Assembly (NCBI GenBank): GCA_964410215.1
Contig: CAYPHA010000001.1
Coordinates: forward strand, 124,001-188,000
DNA: 64,000 nt
DNA from: CAYPHA01 sp964410215
Lineage (GTDB): Bacteria > Calditrichota > Calditrichia > Calditrichales > CAYPHA01
Reading direction: 5' to 3'
Positions 16,992 through 27,100 of this stretch are shown piece by piece (within the stretch, counting starts at the first letter, position 1; every line of letters begins with the position of its first letter). The notes beneath the pieces were generated by a model that did no database searches, was not told where the DNA came from, and saw only the letters and a program-made list of their open reading frames with translations. The position numbers and the translations under genes were made by a program.

Positions 16992-17840
16992 TTATCTTCT
17001 TTTTAACTTTTCCCAGTCTTCCGGACGCAACTGCTCCAGAAAATTGAACTCGCCTGCTCCGGCCAGCCATTCCCCGCCGTCGATGGTTATGACTTCTCCC
17101 GTGATGTAACCGGACTGTTCGGTTACCAGATAAACAGCCAGGTGGGCCAGCTCCTCGTGTTTACCAACTCGCTTCAACGGGATCCGGTTGACCATATGCT
17201 GTTCAAATTTCGGATCCGGCATCAACCGTTCCCAGGCCCCTTTTGTCGGGAAGGGACCGGGGGCAATGGCGTTTAAGCGGATCTTATATTTTCCCCATTC
17301 TGCGGCCAGTGAACGTGTCAGGTTCAGCACACCGGCTTTGCTGACGGAAGAAGGAACGACATAGCCCGAACCGGTCGAAGCATAGGTCGTAACGATACTG
17401 AGAACCGTTCCGGGTATTTTCTCACGAATCCAGTATTTACCCATGGCCAGCGTGGCATAATAACTGCCTTTCAGAACGATCTCTACGATGGTATCAAAGG
17501 CCCGGTAGCTGAGCTGTTCCGTGGGTGAGATGAAATTTCCGGCGGCATTGTTCACCAGGATATCGATCTGTCCGAAACGGTCGCACCCGGCCTCTATGGT
17601 TTTTTCTATCTGCCGGTATTTCCGCACATCCAGTTCCAGAGGCAGAACAGGATTCCCGGTCTCTTTCTCGATCTCTGCTGCTGTTTCCTGCAGGATATCC
17701 CGTTTGCGGCTGGCTATAATGAGATTCGCTCCGAGTCCGGAGAACATGGTGGACATGGATTTTCCCAGGCCGGTGCCCCCGCCGGTAACCAGGATGGTTT
17801 TGCCCTTCAGCAATTGTGTGTCAAATAAGGTGTTTTTCAT
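16992..17840 (-). CDS. 2,4-dienoyl-CoA reductase (SDR type)
   Basis: A 282-residue short-chain dehydrogenase matching the mitochondrial-type 2,4-dienoyl-CoA reductase: TGGGTGLG at 19-26, NNAAGNFISPTEQLS at 97-111, then the special active-site arrangement TTY153ASTGSGYVVPSSVSK168 in which Tyr and Lys are 15 apart instead of four, and GPFPTKGAWERL. It reduces 2,4-dienoyl-CoA with NADPH so that unsaturated fatty acids can enter beta-oxidation. It is a single gene converging on the cyclase gene; other beta-oxidation genes are not in the window. Confidence 0.88.
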   Translation of the reverse strand: MKNTLFDTQLLKGKTILVTGGGTGLGKSMSTMFSGLGANLIIASRKRDILQETAAEIEKETGNPVLPLELDVRKYRQIEKTIEAGCDRFGQIDILVNNAAGNFISPTEQLSYRAFDTIVEIVLKGSYYATLAMGKYWIREKIPGTVLSIVTTYASTGSGYVVPSSVSKAGVLNLTRSLAAEWGKYKIRLNAIAPGPFPTKGAWERLMPDPKFEQHMVNRIPLKRVGKHEELAHLAVYLVTEQSGYITGEVITIDGGEWLAGAGEFNFLEQLRPEDWEKLKRR

Positions 17841-17897
17841 AACAGCTTTCCAGCCAGTTTTTTGAATAAATATGATGGATTATAGAAATATAGATGA

Positions 17898-17964
17898 ACC
17901 ATAGAGGACAAAAAGTAAACACATATCAATATAAAATAATTGTTAACTCTGTGTCCTCTGTGGT
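17898..17964. repeat. intergenic inverted-repeat element, copy B
   Basis: Left arm 17898-17921 and right arm 17941-17964 are inverted copies over 24 bases with about four mismatches, around a 19-base AT-only-like loop. It lies between the M28 peptidase and the dienoyl-CoA reductase. Arms share AGAGGACA/ACAGAGG words with elements A and C. Confidence 0.7.
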
Positions 17965-17987
17965 AGTTAATACCTTGTTCGAAGGAT

Positions 17988-19757
17988 CTATAATTCGACG
18001 ATCAACACCTTTTTTTCGCCGTCGCGCATGACATCCACACTGATACGCTGACCTTTTTTGAACTCCTGCAAACGGTTCATATAATCATAGATGTTGTCGA
18101 CCGGCTTGCCGTCCATGGCCACGATGATATCGCCCTTTTCCATGCCCGCCATGGAGGCCGGGCGTCCGTCCATTACGACTTCCGCGCGTAAACCTTTGAT
18201 GTCACTGGCGGCGATATCAGGCATGATACCCAGGGTAACTTTAAATTTATATCGTCCGCCGGAGGGGCGTTCTTTGGGACCGGCTTCCCGGAAAGCAAAA
18301 GATCGCTCCCGGTTGGCGATGTCGAACACCATATCATAGACCAGGTCCGTGATGGCTTTTAACCCGTCAAATTCGATTTTATCCACATCATCCGCCGGTG
18401 TATGGTAAAATTCGGTGGTACCGGAGAAGAAAAACAGCACGGGAACATCTTTGGCATAAAAAGAGGAATGGTCCGACGGTCCGTATCCTTCTGTGGATTC
18501 CTTGATTTCGATACCGCGATCGGAAGCAAAATTCCTGACCATTTCACTCAATCCGTCACCGGTGCCCGTCCCGCCGATGGTAACGGCTTCATCTTCCCGG
18601 TTATATCCGCCGATCATGTCCAGGTTGATCATGAATGTGGCCTTTTTGAGGTCGGTGATGGCATGCTCGGCATAATATTTGGAACCGAGCAGGCCCATTT
18701 CTTCAGCACCAAAGGCGATAAAAAGAATACTGCGTTTTAACTGATCCTTATTTGCAGCTATTTTCTCCAGTATTTCAACAATAGCCGCTGTTCCGGAAGC
18801 ATTATCATCGGCTCCGTTATGGATAGCGCTTGTGTCCGGCCTGCGCGAACCGCTGCCCGGGCCACCCATGCCCAGATGATCATAGTGCGCGCCAATAATG
18901 ACATATTCGTTTTTTAATAGAGGATCTGAGCCCTCGAGATAGGCCACTACGTTCTGGGTCTTTACATGCTCACGGACAATTTCGGTTTGGGCTGTAATTT
19001 CCAGGGGGATCTCGAAACTATGAGGCGTCTTTCTATCGATTAACTCTGATTCCAGGCTGTCGATAACCTGGTTCGCAGGTTCCAATAACTGATCCGCAAT
19101 AGACCGTTTTATGTGAAGCACCTGTAAACCGGCAGGGACACGGGCTTGGTCGATATTGATTTCCATCAGCTCATCGGTTTCATCAAATGTATTACCGGAA
19201 ACAAAAAGCACCCCCGCGGCGCCGTGGTCCCGGGCGACCAGAACCTTTTTACGCAAGGATACATAAGGATCATAGGCAGAATCCTCACTATCCGGTCCAC
19301 CGCGCAAGATCATGACATATTTACCCGTAACGTCCACATCATCATAGTCGTTCCAGGAGAGGCTGTCGGTTTCAAAATCGAATCCATATCCGGCAAAAGC
19401 AACCGGTGCGGTGATCAGGGTATCACGGGTAAAGGAAACCGGCAAAAAATCTTCTCCGGCTATGCCTTTCGATTTGCCAAAGGAAAGCGTATTATCCGGT
19501 CCGGCCTGTATAGCGACGAGTACGTCGAAATACTGATACCCCTCATCGCCGAGCAGCCGGGCTCCGGTTTTTTTCAGTTGTCCGCGGATGTAGGCCGCCG
19601 CTTTCCTGCCGCCATCACTTCCGGGCTTGCGCCCCGCGAGTTCGTCAGACGCCAGATAGGAAATATGATCCTTGAGCTCTGGAATCGTGATGTCATCCTG
19701 GGCGACTACCAGTGAAGAAAGAAGCAGAAACGATACGAAAATAACGAGCCATTTCAT
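17988..19757 (-). CDS. secreted M28 zinc aminopeptidase with PA and PDZ domains
   Basis: ATG 19757 is chosen: GAGGG lies eight bases upstream and a signal peptide (KWLVIFVSFLLLSSLVVA) follows directly. After a PA-type insert (about 110-240) comes the M28 core with zinc ligands in GAHYDHLG, NGADDNASGTA, FGAEEMGLLGS, NLDMIGG and GPSDHSSF. A PDZ domain closes the protein (GLRAEVVMDGRPASMAGMEKGD). The set is typical of large periplasmic or outer-membrane-associated aminopeptidases of FCB bacteria. It lies 75 bases after carB and may be read from the same transcript. Confidence 0.9.
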   Translation of the reverse strand: MKWLVIFVSFLLLSSLVVAQDDITIPELKDHISYLASDELAGRKPGSDGGRKAAAYIRGQLKKTGARLLGDEGYQYFDVLVAIQAGPDNTLSFGKSKGIAGEDFLPVSFTRDTLITAPVAFAGYGFDFETDSLSWNDYDDVDVTGKYVMILRGGPDSEDSAYDPYVSLRKKVLVARDHGAAGVLFVSGNTFDETDELMEINIDQARVPAGLQVLHIKRSIADQLLEPANQVIDSLESELIDRKTPHSFEIPLEITAQTEIVREHVKTQNVVAYLEGSDPLLKNEYVIIGAHYDHLGMGGPGSGSRRPDTSAIHNGADDNASGTAAIVEILEKIAANKDQLKRSILFIAFGAEEMGLLGSKYYAEHAITDLKKATFMINLDMIGGYNREDEAVTIGGTGTGDGLSEMVRNFASDRGIEIKESTEGYGPSDHSSFYAKDVPVLFFFSGTTEFYHTPADDVDKIEFDGLKAITDLVYDMVFDIANRERSFAFREAGPKERPSGGRYKFKVTLGIMPDIAASDIKGLRAEVVMDGRPASMAGMEKGDIIVAMDGKPVDNIYDYMNRLQEFKKGQRISVDVMRDGEKKVLIVEL

Positions 19758-19832
19758 CAGGAAACCCTCATATAAGAATATCAAAATTCTTTAAAACACA
19801 GAAGGGAATTTAATAATTCCAAACTGTTATTG

Positions 19833-22800
19833 CTAATGATATTCATCCCAGCTTTTAATCTGCAGGTCCTCCGGCTTTTTACGTGAAATCGCTTCCACAA
19901 GGCGCATGGCGATCTGACGGTTGGTGATCAGCATGACATTATAATCAACCGCCGCGCGACGGATCAGGTAACCGTTGGTCAACTCATCCTTCTGGTAATT
20001 TTTCGGGATGTTGATGACCAGGTCGATTTTCCCGTCCTTTATATAATCGATGACATTGGGCTGTTTTTCATCGAGCGGCCAGTGCAGCATTTTCGCCTTT
20101 ATCTTATTCTGTTCAAGAAATTTGGCCGTTCCGCCGGTTGCGAACAGTTTGATGCCCATTCGCTGCAGCAGGGCGACGGACTCCAGCAGTTCCGCCTTCG
20201 ATTCAATCGGACCGGTCGACAGCAGAATATTTTTAAACGGGAAACGGTACCCCACGGCGGCCAGGGATTTAAGGTAGGCTTCGTCGAAGTCGTCACCGAT
20301 ACAGGCCACTTCACCTGTGGAAGCCATTTCCACCCCGAGCGTCGGATCCGCTCCGGCCAGGCGCATAAAGGAAAACTGGGGCGCTTTCACCCCCACATAG
20401 TCCAGCTCGAATTGGGACCGGTCCGGCGTTTTGTAGGGGGCATCCATGATGATGCGTGTTGCCGTTTCGATGAAGTTGAGCTTTAGAATTTTGGAAATGA
20501 AGGGGAAACTACGCGACGCACGCAGGTTACATTCGATGACCTTGACTTCGTTTTGTTTGGCGATAAACTGGATATTGAAAGGTCCATTGATCTTCAGGGC
20601 CTCTGCGATCTTATTGGTGATCTGACGGATGCGGCGGATGGTTTCCAGGTAAACACGCTGCGGCGGAAAGACCAGGGTGGCGTCACCGGAATGGACGCCG
20701 GCATTTTCGACGTGTTCCGAGATGGCATAGATTTCCACTTTACCGTCTTTGGCCACTGCATCGATCTCGATTTCCTTGGCATTTTCCAGAAATTTACTGA
20801 TGACCGTCGGATGTACGGGTGAAATGGTCACGGCTTTGTTCAGATACCGTTCCAGTTCTTCGTCATTGGAAGCAACGGCCATGGCCGCCCCGCTGAGCAC
20901 ATAGGAAGGTCGCACCAGTACCGGGTAACGCACCTCTCCGGCAAATTCCAGGGCATCCTGGATGGAGGTCAGCTCTTTCCAGACCGGCTGATCGATATCA
21001 AGTTTATCCAGCAATGATGAAAACGTATGCCTGTTTTCGGCTTTATCGATGCTTTCCGCCGAAGTACCAAGTACCGGAACGCCGGCCTTGTGCAGGTCCA
21101 GGGCCAGGTTATTGGGGATCTGGCCGCCCACCGAGATAATCACGCCTTCCGGGCGCAGTTTCCTGTAGACTTCGATAACGCTTTCCAGGCTGATTTCATC
21201 GAAGATGAGTTTTTCGAACTGATCATAATCTGTGCTGACGGTTTCGGGATTATAATTGAGCATGATGGTTTTCAACCCGATGTCTTTCAGGGTGAGACCG
21301 GCGTTGACGCAGCACCAGTCGAATTCGACAGAGCTCCCGATACGGTATGCACCGGAACCCAGGATCATAACCGATTTTTCGGTATCCGGTTCCGCATCGT
21401 CTTCCATACCGTTATAGGTCATATAAAGATAATTGGTATGTGCCGGATATTCCGCGGCCAGGGTGTCGATCTGACGGATAAACGGCTGGAGCCCGGCGGC
21501 GTGGCGGCAGTCGCGCACCTCCTTTTCGGTTTTTTGGGAGAGGATGGCAACCTGCCGGTCTGAAAAGCCGGCCTGTTTTGCTTTCAGCAAAAGAGCTCTG
21601 GGAATTTGTTGATCATTAAACAGGGAAATCTGGTCGGCAATTTCGGCAACACGCTGCAACTTGAACAGGAACCACTTATCGATATGGGAGAGGCTGTACA
21701 CTTCATCGACCGTGAATCCCTGCTGGAAGGCGGTAACGATGCCGAAGATGCGTTCCTCGGTCGGCGCTTTGAGTTCATCGGTCAGGTCATCGAACTGAAA
21801 GGTGGAATTGGCGACGAGGCCGTTGGCGCCGATTTCCAGCATGCGCAGGCCCTTCTGAAGGGCTTCTTCGAAATGGCGTCCGATAGCCATGATTTCACCG
21901 ACGGATTTCATACCCGAACCGATTTTCCGCGAAACAAGGCGGAATTTCTTCAGGTCCCACCGGGGTATCTTTACCACCACATAATCAAGGGCTGGTTCGA
22001 AAAAGGCCGAGGTGGATTTAGTGATCGCGTTGCGCAGCTCAGGCAGGGTAAAGCCGAGTGAAAGCTTAGCAGCGACAAATGCCAGGGGATAACCGGTGGC
22101 TTTGGATGCCAGCGCCGAACTTCTTGACAAGCGCGCGTTCACTTCAATAACACGATAATCCTCGGAGCGCGGATCAAGGGCGTACTGGATATTGCACTCG
22201 CCGATAATACCCAGGTGACGAATCACCTTGATGGCCACATCGCGCAGTTTCTGGTATTCGCGGTTGGTAAGCGTCTGGCTGGGTGCCACAACGATACTTT
22301 CTCCGGTATGGATGCCCATGGGATCGAAATTTTCCATGTTGCAGACGGTGATGCAGTTGTCAGCCCGGTCACGGACGACTTCGTATTCGATTTCTTTCCA
22401 GCCGGACAGGTATTCTTCTATCAGGATCTGCGGTGTATGGGAGAGCGCTTTCCTGCTCAGTTCCAGCAGTTCCGCCTCATCGGCGCAGACGCCGGAACCC
22501 AGGCCACCCAGTGCATAGGCGATCCGGACCATGACGGGATAGCCGATATCCTGTGCAACTTTTGTGGCCTCATCAGGGGTGGTGGCAATGCCGCTGCGGC
22601 AGGTCAGTACGCCGATTTCGTTCAGCCGGTCCACGAAACGCTGCCGGTCTTCCGTATCCATGATGGCCTGTACATTCGTGCCGAGCACCTGAACATTGTG
22701 TTTTTTAAGAATGCCTTTATGAAACAGGTCCAGACCCGCATTCAGGGCCGTCTGGCCTCCGAAGCTGAGCAGAATTCCCTGCGGCTTTTCTTTTTCTATC

Positions 22801-23024
22801 ACTTTCTCGATATACTCGGTGGTGACGGGCAGAAAATAGACTTTATCGGCCAGGTGGTCCGAGGTTTGAATGGTAGCGATATTGGGATTAATCAGAACGG
22901 TATAGACTTTTTCTTCCTTAAGCGCCTTGATGGCCTGGCTGCCGGAGTAGTCGAATTCGCCGGCTTCACCGATTTTCAATGCCGCGCTTCCCAGCACGAG
23001 TACTTTTTTAACTTTTTTAGCCAT
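19833..23024 (-). CDS. carB: carbamoyl-phosphate synthase large subunit
   Basis: 1063 residues, the usual size. Two homologous synthetase halves, each with an ATP-grasp domain: the first contains GSGVCADEAELLELS and VIEVNARLSRSSALASKATG, the second VLVRPSYVLSGAAM and VIECNLRASRSFPFISK. The last ~130 residues are the MGS-like allosteric domain (KLFATGGTAKFLEQN). It makes carbamoyl phosphate from bicarbonate, ATP and the ammonia delivered by CarA, for arginine and pyrimidine synthesis. Its ATG overlaps the carA stop by one base (TAATG). Confidence 0.97.
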   Translation of the reverse strand: MAKKVKKVLVLGSAALKIGEAGEFDYSGSQAIKALKEEKVYTVLINPNIATIQTSDHLADKVYFLPVTTEYIEKVIEKEKPQGILLSFGGQTALNAGLDLFHKGILKKHNVQVLGTNVQAIMDTEDRQRFVDRLNEIGVLTCRSGIATTPDEATKVAQDIGYPVMVRIAYALGGLGSGVCADEAELLELSRKALSHTPQILIEEYLSGWKEIEYEVVRDRADNCITVCNMENFDPMGIHTGESIVVAPSQTLTNREYQKLRDVAIKVIRHLGIIGECNIQYALDPRSEDYRVIEVNARLSRSSALASKATGYPLAFVAAKLSLGFTLPELRNAITKSTSAFFEPALDYVVVKIPRWDLKKFRLVSRKIGSGMKSVGEIMAIGRHFEEALQKGLRMLEIGANGLVANSTFQFDDLTDELKAPTEERIFGIVTAFQQGFTVDEVYSLSHIDKWFLFKLQRVAEIADQISLFNDQQIPRALLLKAKQAGFSDRQVAILSQKTEKEVRDCRHAAGLQPFIRQIDTLAAEYPAHTNYLYMTYNGMEDDAEPDTEKSVMILGSGAYRIGSSVEFDWCCVNAGLTLKDIGLKTIMLNYNPETVSTDYDQFEKLIFDEISLESVIEVYRKLRPEGVIISVGGQIPNNLALDLHKAGVPVLGTSAESIDKAENRHTFSSLLDKLDIDQPVWKELTSIQDALEFAGEVRYPVLVRPSYVLSGAAMAVASNDEELERYLNKAVTISPVHPTVISKFLENAKEIEIDAVAKDGKVEIYAISEHVENAGVHSGDATLVFPPQRVYLETIRRIRQITNKIAEALKINGPFNIQFIAKQNEVKVIECNLRASRSFPFISKILKLNFIETATRIIMDAPYKTPDRSQFELDYVGVKAPQFSFMRLAGADPTLGVEMASTGEVACIGDDFDEAYLKSLAAVGYRFPFKNILLSTGPIESKAELLESVALLQRMGIKLFATGGTAKFLEQNKIKAKMLHWPLDEKQPNVIDYIKDGKIDLVINIPKNYQKDELTNGYLIRRAAVDYNVMLITNRQIAMRLVEAISRKKPEDLQIKSWDEYH

Positions 23025-24097
23025 TAAGCAAGCCTCCCGATAAATTCATCAAACAAAAACGCAGTGTCATTCGGGCCGGGTGCCGCTTCCGGATGAAACT
23101 GCACGCTGGAAAACAGGCCCGATGCATGCATGAGTCCCTCGCTGGTCTCATCGTTCAGGTTGATGAACGAGGGTTTCCATTTCGCCGGCAGATCCGTGGT
23201 GTCCGTCACATAACCATGATTCTGGGAAGTGATATAGCATTTAGACGTCTCGAGATGCATGACCGGCTGGTTCTGGCTGCGGTGGCCGTATTTCATTTTA
23301 AACGTATCCAGCCCGATGGCCAGCGACAGGATCTGGTGTCCCAGGCAGATGCCGAAAGTCGGGACGCCGTTGTTAATCAGTCCCTGTACCTGTTCTATGG
23401 TTTCCTTACAGGTTTTGGGGTCCCCGGGACCGTTGGATATCAATACCCCATCTACTTTTTCGTCGAGAGCCGGGTAATTCCAGGGTACCATCAGTACCTC
23501 GACGTTACGGTTGATCAATTCTTTGACGATGCTGCGTTTACCGCCACAATCAATGACCATGATCCGTTTCCCGCCTTTGCCGAAACGCTGCGGTTTATCG
23601 ATACTGGCCCGGGCGACCAGGTTGTGCTGCTGGGGATCGAACAGGGGGACGTCTTTGTCATCCAGGATGATCTTTCCCAGCATGGTGCCTTTTTCGCGCA
23701 GCCGTTTGGTCAGGGCCCGGGTATCGATGCCGGCGATAGCCGGGATTTTCTGGTTATACAACCACTGGGCCAGGCTGGTATCCGCATTCCAGTGATGATA
23801 CTGATGGGAATAGTCAGAAACGACCAGACCGCTGACCTGACCGGATTCCGCCTCATAAAAGGCCGGAAGGCCTTTTATCATCTTCTGGTGATCGGGCATA
23901 CCGTAATTGCCGATCAGAGGATAGGTCAGGGTAAGGATCTGACCTTTATACGACGGATCGGTGAGTGACTCCGGATATCCGACCATCCCGGTACAGAAAA
24001 CCACTTCCCCCGAAACCGATTCCTGGAATCCGAAGGAAGTCCCTTCGAAGACCGAATCGTCCTCCAGTATGAGTTTTGCACTTTTTTCTTCGATCAT
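23024..24097 (-). CDS. carA: carbamoyl-phosphate synthase small subunit
   Basis: 357-residue glutaminase subunit: N-terminal CPSase domain (LILEDDSVFEGTSFG) and C-terminal class I amidotransferase with nucleophile Cys in GICLGHQILSLA and the His-Glu pair in VQFHPEAAPGP; SNGPGDP is also present. It supplies ammonia from glutamine to CarB. The gene starts 42 bases after the stop of the giant fusion protein and overlaps carB, so all three look cotranscribed. No PyrR-binding or arginine-box element was recognised upstream. Confidence 0.96.
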   Translation of the reverse strand: MIEEKSAKLILEDDSVFEGTSFGFQESVSGEVVFCTGMVGYPESLTDPSYKGQILTLTYPLIGNYGMPDHQKMIKGLPAFYEAESGQVSGLVVSDYSHQYHHWNADTSLAQWLYNQKIPAIAGIDTRALTKRLREKGTMLGKIILDDKDVPLFDPQQHNLVARASIDKPQRFGKGGKRIMVIDCGGKRSIVKELINRNVEVLMVPWNYPALDEKVDGVLISNGPGDPKTCKETIEQVQGLINNGVPTFGICLGHQILSLAIGLDTFKMKYGHRSQNQPVMHLETSKCYITSQNHGYVTDTTDLPAKWKPSFINLNDETSEGLMHASGLFSSVQFHPEAAPGPNDTAFLFDEFIGRLA

Positions 24098-24139
24098 AAG
24101 CTCCCTGCAATTTATTAATGTTTCTTACTTTTATATTCT

Positions 24140-27100
24140 TTATCCGTTTTCTCCACAAATCCGGGCCATCTGTGTCGTGTAGAAACGAATCAGGTTTTGT
24201 TCTGATTCAGAGAAGGCCTGTTCCTCAATTTTTACGATCTGTTCGACATCCCGCAGGGCCCGGATGATATCGATGGGTACTTCCGACATGGAGCGGGGTA
24301 CCTGGGTCAGATACTGAACCGCGGCGATCAGGAACTGGCGCATGGAGTCATCGACAATTCCGCGCAGCAGATCGGCCACCTGGCTGCCCAGCCGGAAGAC
24401 CTTGGTGGTATCGGCCGGAAAGGGGAGATCGGTCTGTCCCATACCCGATGACAGGGCATGAATGGCGCCGGCCAGTTCGACAAAACTTTTAACCTGTTGA
24501 AAGACACTGTTTTCGATCACTTCCCAAAGTTGACTTCTCAGTGCCCGGACGTTTTCTGGTATAACAAGCAGGCGACTGACTTCCTCTTTCCATTTTGGAT
24601 CCACCGGTCCGTCGATCAAACGGAAAAGCGTTTGCGGATCGGAGTTAAACAAATCTTTCTGCACCAGCACGGCAATCTCCGGATCGAGCGTCGGCAGCAG
24701 GGCCGGATTGAATGTGCCGTTCTCGAAGAAAACACTCGGCTCGATACCGAATCTGCGAATCAGTTCCCGTTGAAAATAGGGTATGAAACCGGTTATGGCA
24801 TCCGTATCTTCGCGCAGGACGGCGAAACAGGAATTACCGGGCGGGAAAGCCCTTTCCATACGTTTCAGGTAGGTCTGCTCCCGGTCATGATACAGGCGCA
24901 GGCTGTGCAGGATTTCACGCACGTGCAGGTGAGGCAGTATGCGGTCATTGATCAATGAAACACTGTCACTGTAGCTGGACTGCCGATTGGAAAATTCGTC
25001 TATCGCCCGGAACAATCCGGTCGTAAGCTGGTTGATGCCCAGGATCATTGTCTGTGCGCGGTTATGACCGATGGCACGCAGCAGGCTTCCGTGTGCCGCC
25101 ATGGGTAGTGTCTGGGCGATACGGGCGATAATCTTCTGTCCGCGTTGCTCGCTGACATCGCGGCTGGGGCGTACCGTCGGCCGGTCGCGTAATGCCGGCA
25201 TAGCCCGGGAAATGAAATAGGAAATGGCATGGATGCCTACCACATCCGCATCCTGCCCGTAAAGGATCTGGCGAAAATTCTTGGTCACCAGTTCTGAAAA
25301 TTCATTGTAAAGCGGATCCCGTTTTCCGGTCGTTCGCAGCTCCAGCTCCTGGTAACCGCGCTCCTGGAAAATCAGGCGGGTATCCAGCAGCGGCTCGCTG
25401 GCCCTGACCAGCTCATTATCGTGAAAGATCTGTGCCGCATGCAGATGATACAGCAGCTGGGCCAGTTCATTTACGGGCAGATGGCGTAACCGCTCAAATA
25501 TCGTGCTCTGGAAGGTCCGCAGGTCTCCGGTAGAGAGAATACCCATCAGCGGAATACGGGCATATTCCGCACTTTTCTGAATAGAGGGTTTGATAGTTTG
25601 AAAGCGTGTTTTGTTTTCCGTGTTGAACCGGAACGGCTCTTTTCCGGAGAGGGCGTCGTAATAGCCACCCTGTCGCTGCATCGGTTCACCACTGCCCAGT
25701 TTCATGCGGACCTTCTCAACCAGTCCGCGCTCGGCCAGCCAGCGCACGGCTTTATGCTTTGCTTCCCGGTATAATACGGCTCCACGGGCCTGTCCCACCT
25801 GCTGACTGATATCGGAACCGGCGATAAACAGTTCACAGATCATATCGGAAAAACGGTCGGCCGCGGCCTGATCGACGCGGCGGCTGCGAATGGCATAGTT
25901 CCAGATGCGGTCGAGGTAAGTGGTAAGCGACTCGATTGTCTCCGTGTCTTCAAACAGGGGTATCAGCCAGATGTTGGGCAGCTCAGTATCCGGGTTTTCG
26001 CGTTTCAGCATTTCGTTTCGGGCCCGCATCTTCGAATCCAGTGAAATCAGTGCTTCCGGTTCGGTGGACATACTCACCTGCAGGGCCAGCACCATTCCGG
26101 GGTTGCCGTATTCTGAGGCTATCTGGTTGATTTCAAACATGTTATGCACGGTCGTGTCGATGGCAAACGGATCTTCGGACAGGATCATTTTCTGGTGGAT
26201 CCGCGGTGTCAGGATAAAACGTCTGAGCAGGCTGCGATAGGTACCTGCTTTCAAAGCCACTTCCGGATGCGAAAGCAACCGTTCTATTTCCGGCAGCCGG
26301 CTGTGTAAAAACTTGCGCAGTCTTTTATTCAGGGCAAAATAGTATTCCATAGACTGACGGCGTTCACGACGCAGTTCGAACATGCGTTTTTCCAGGCGGT
26401 CGTTATGCTGCCAGAGAGCCGTCAGCGGATCACGCGCCAACCGCAGTTTTGAAGCAAGGGCATCCAAACGGCCCGAAGGCGCCTGAAAGGGCAGCACACT
26501 GCGGTATCGCTTCTCGAGCTGGTTGGTCAGCGAGGTGATTTTATTGGACAGATTCCAGAAGCCGGCTTTCTGGGCATCCAGCCGCTCGATTTCGCGCCGG
26601 AGATCGGCGGGGATAACCAGATCGCGGTTGTATTTCATCAGAGTGCGGATGATTTCCGCCAGCAGTGATACATTTTTCAACAGTGCTGCGGCTACCAGGC
26701 GGTGCCCCTGCCCGGAGGGACGGGTGCTGCCATCCCAGTCACCCCAGAAAGACAGAAAAGCCGGCTGGTTGAACCGGCCGTTCCAGCGGGCATATTCTTC
26801 CGCCCGGATCACGGCACCGAGATCGGATACCAGCTCGTCCGCTTCTTCAATGGAATTTACGGCAATATTGGATCCGAGATATTCATGAACAAGGGACAGG
26901 GCCAGGCTTTGCGTTTCCTTTTCCGAAGCACGTCGTCCGAAAAATACCTGTTCCAGCAGGGTGTCGGTTTTCAGGTCGACATCCAGGGCATACATCTGGG
27001 TCGGGTGTACCGTCCGGTCAAACAGTCTGCGCCGGAAGCGCTGTTGACGGTCCGCAGTATTTTCCTTGTAAAATTCCTGTTCAAGGATGCCCGTGATTCC

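Noticed and set aside
22215..23027. 270-codon plus-strand frame opposite carB, with similar long frames opposite carA and the giant gene
   Set aside because: They mirror conserved coding sequence, have no start signals and no family features; shadows caused by codon bias.
19833..24097. Possible riboswitch or PyrR/arginine control site for carAB
   Set aside because: The 42-base gap before carA holds no hairpin-terminator or recognised operator; control would have to be further upstream in the operon.
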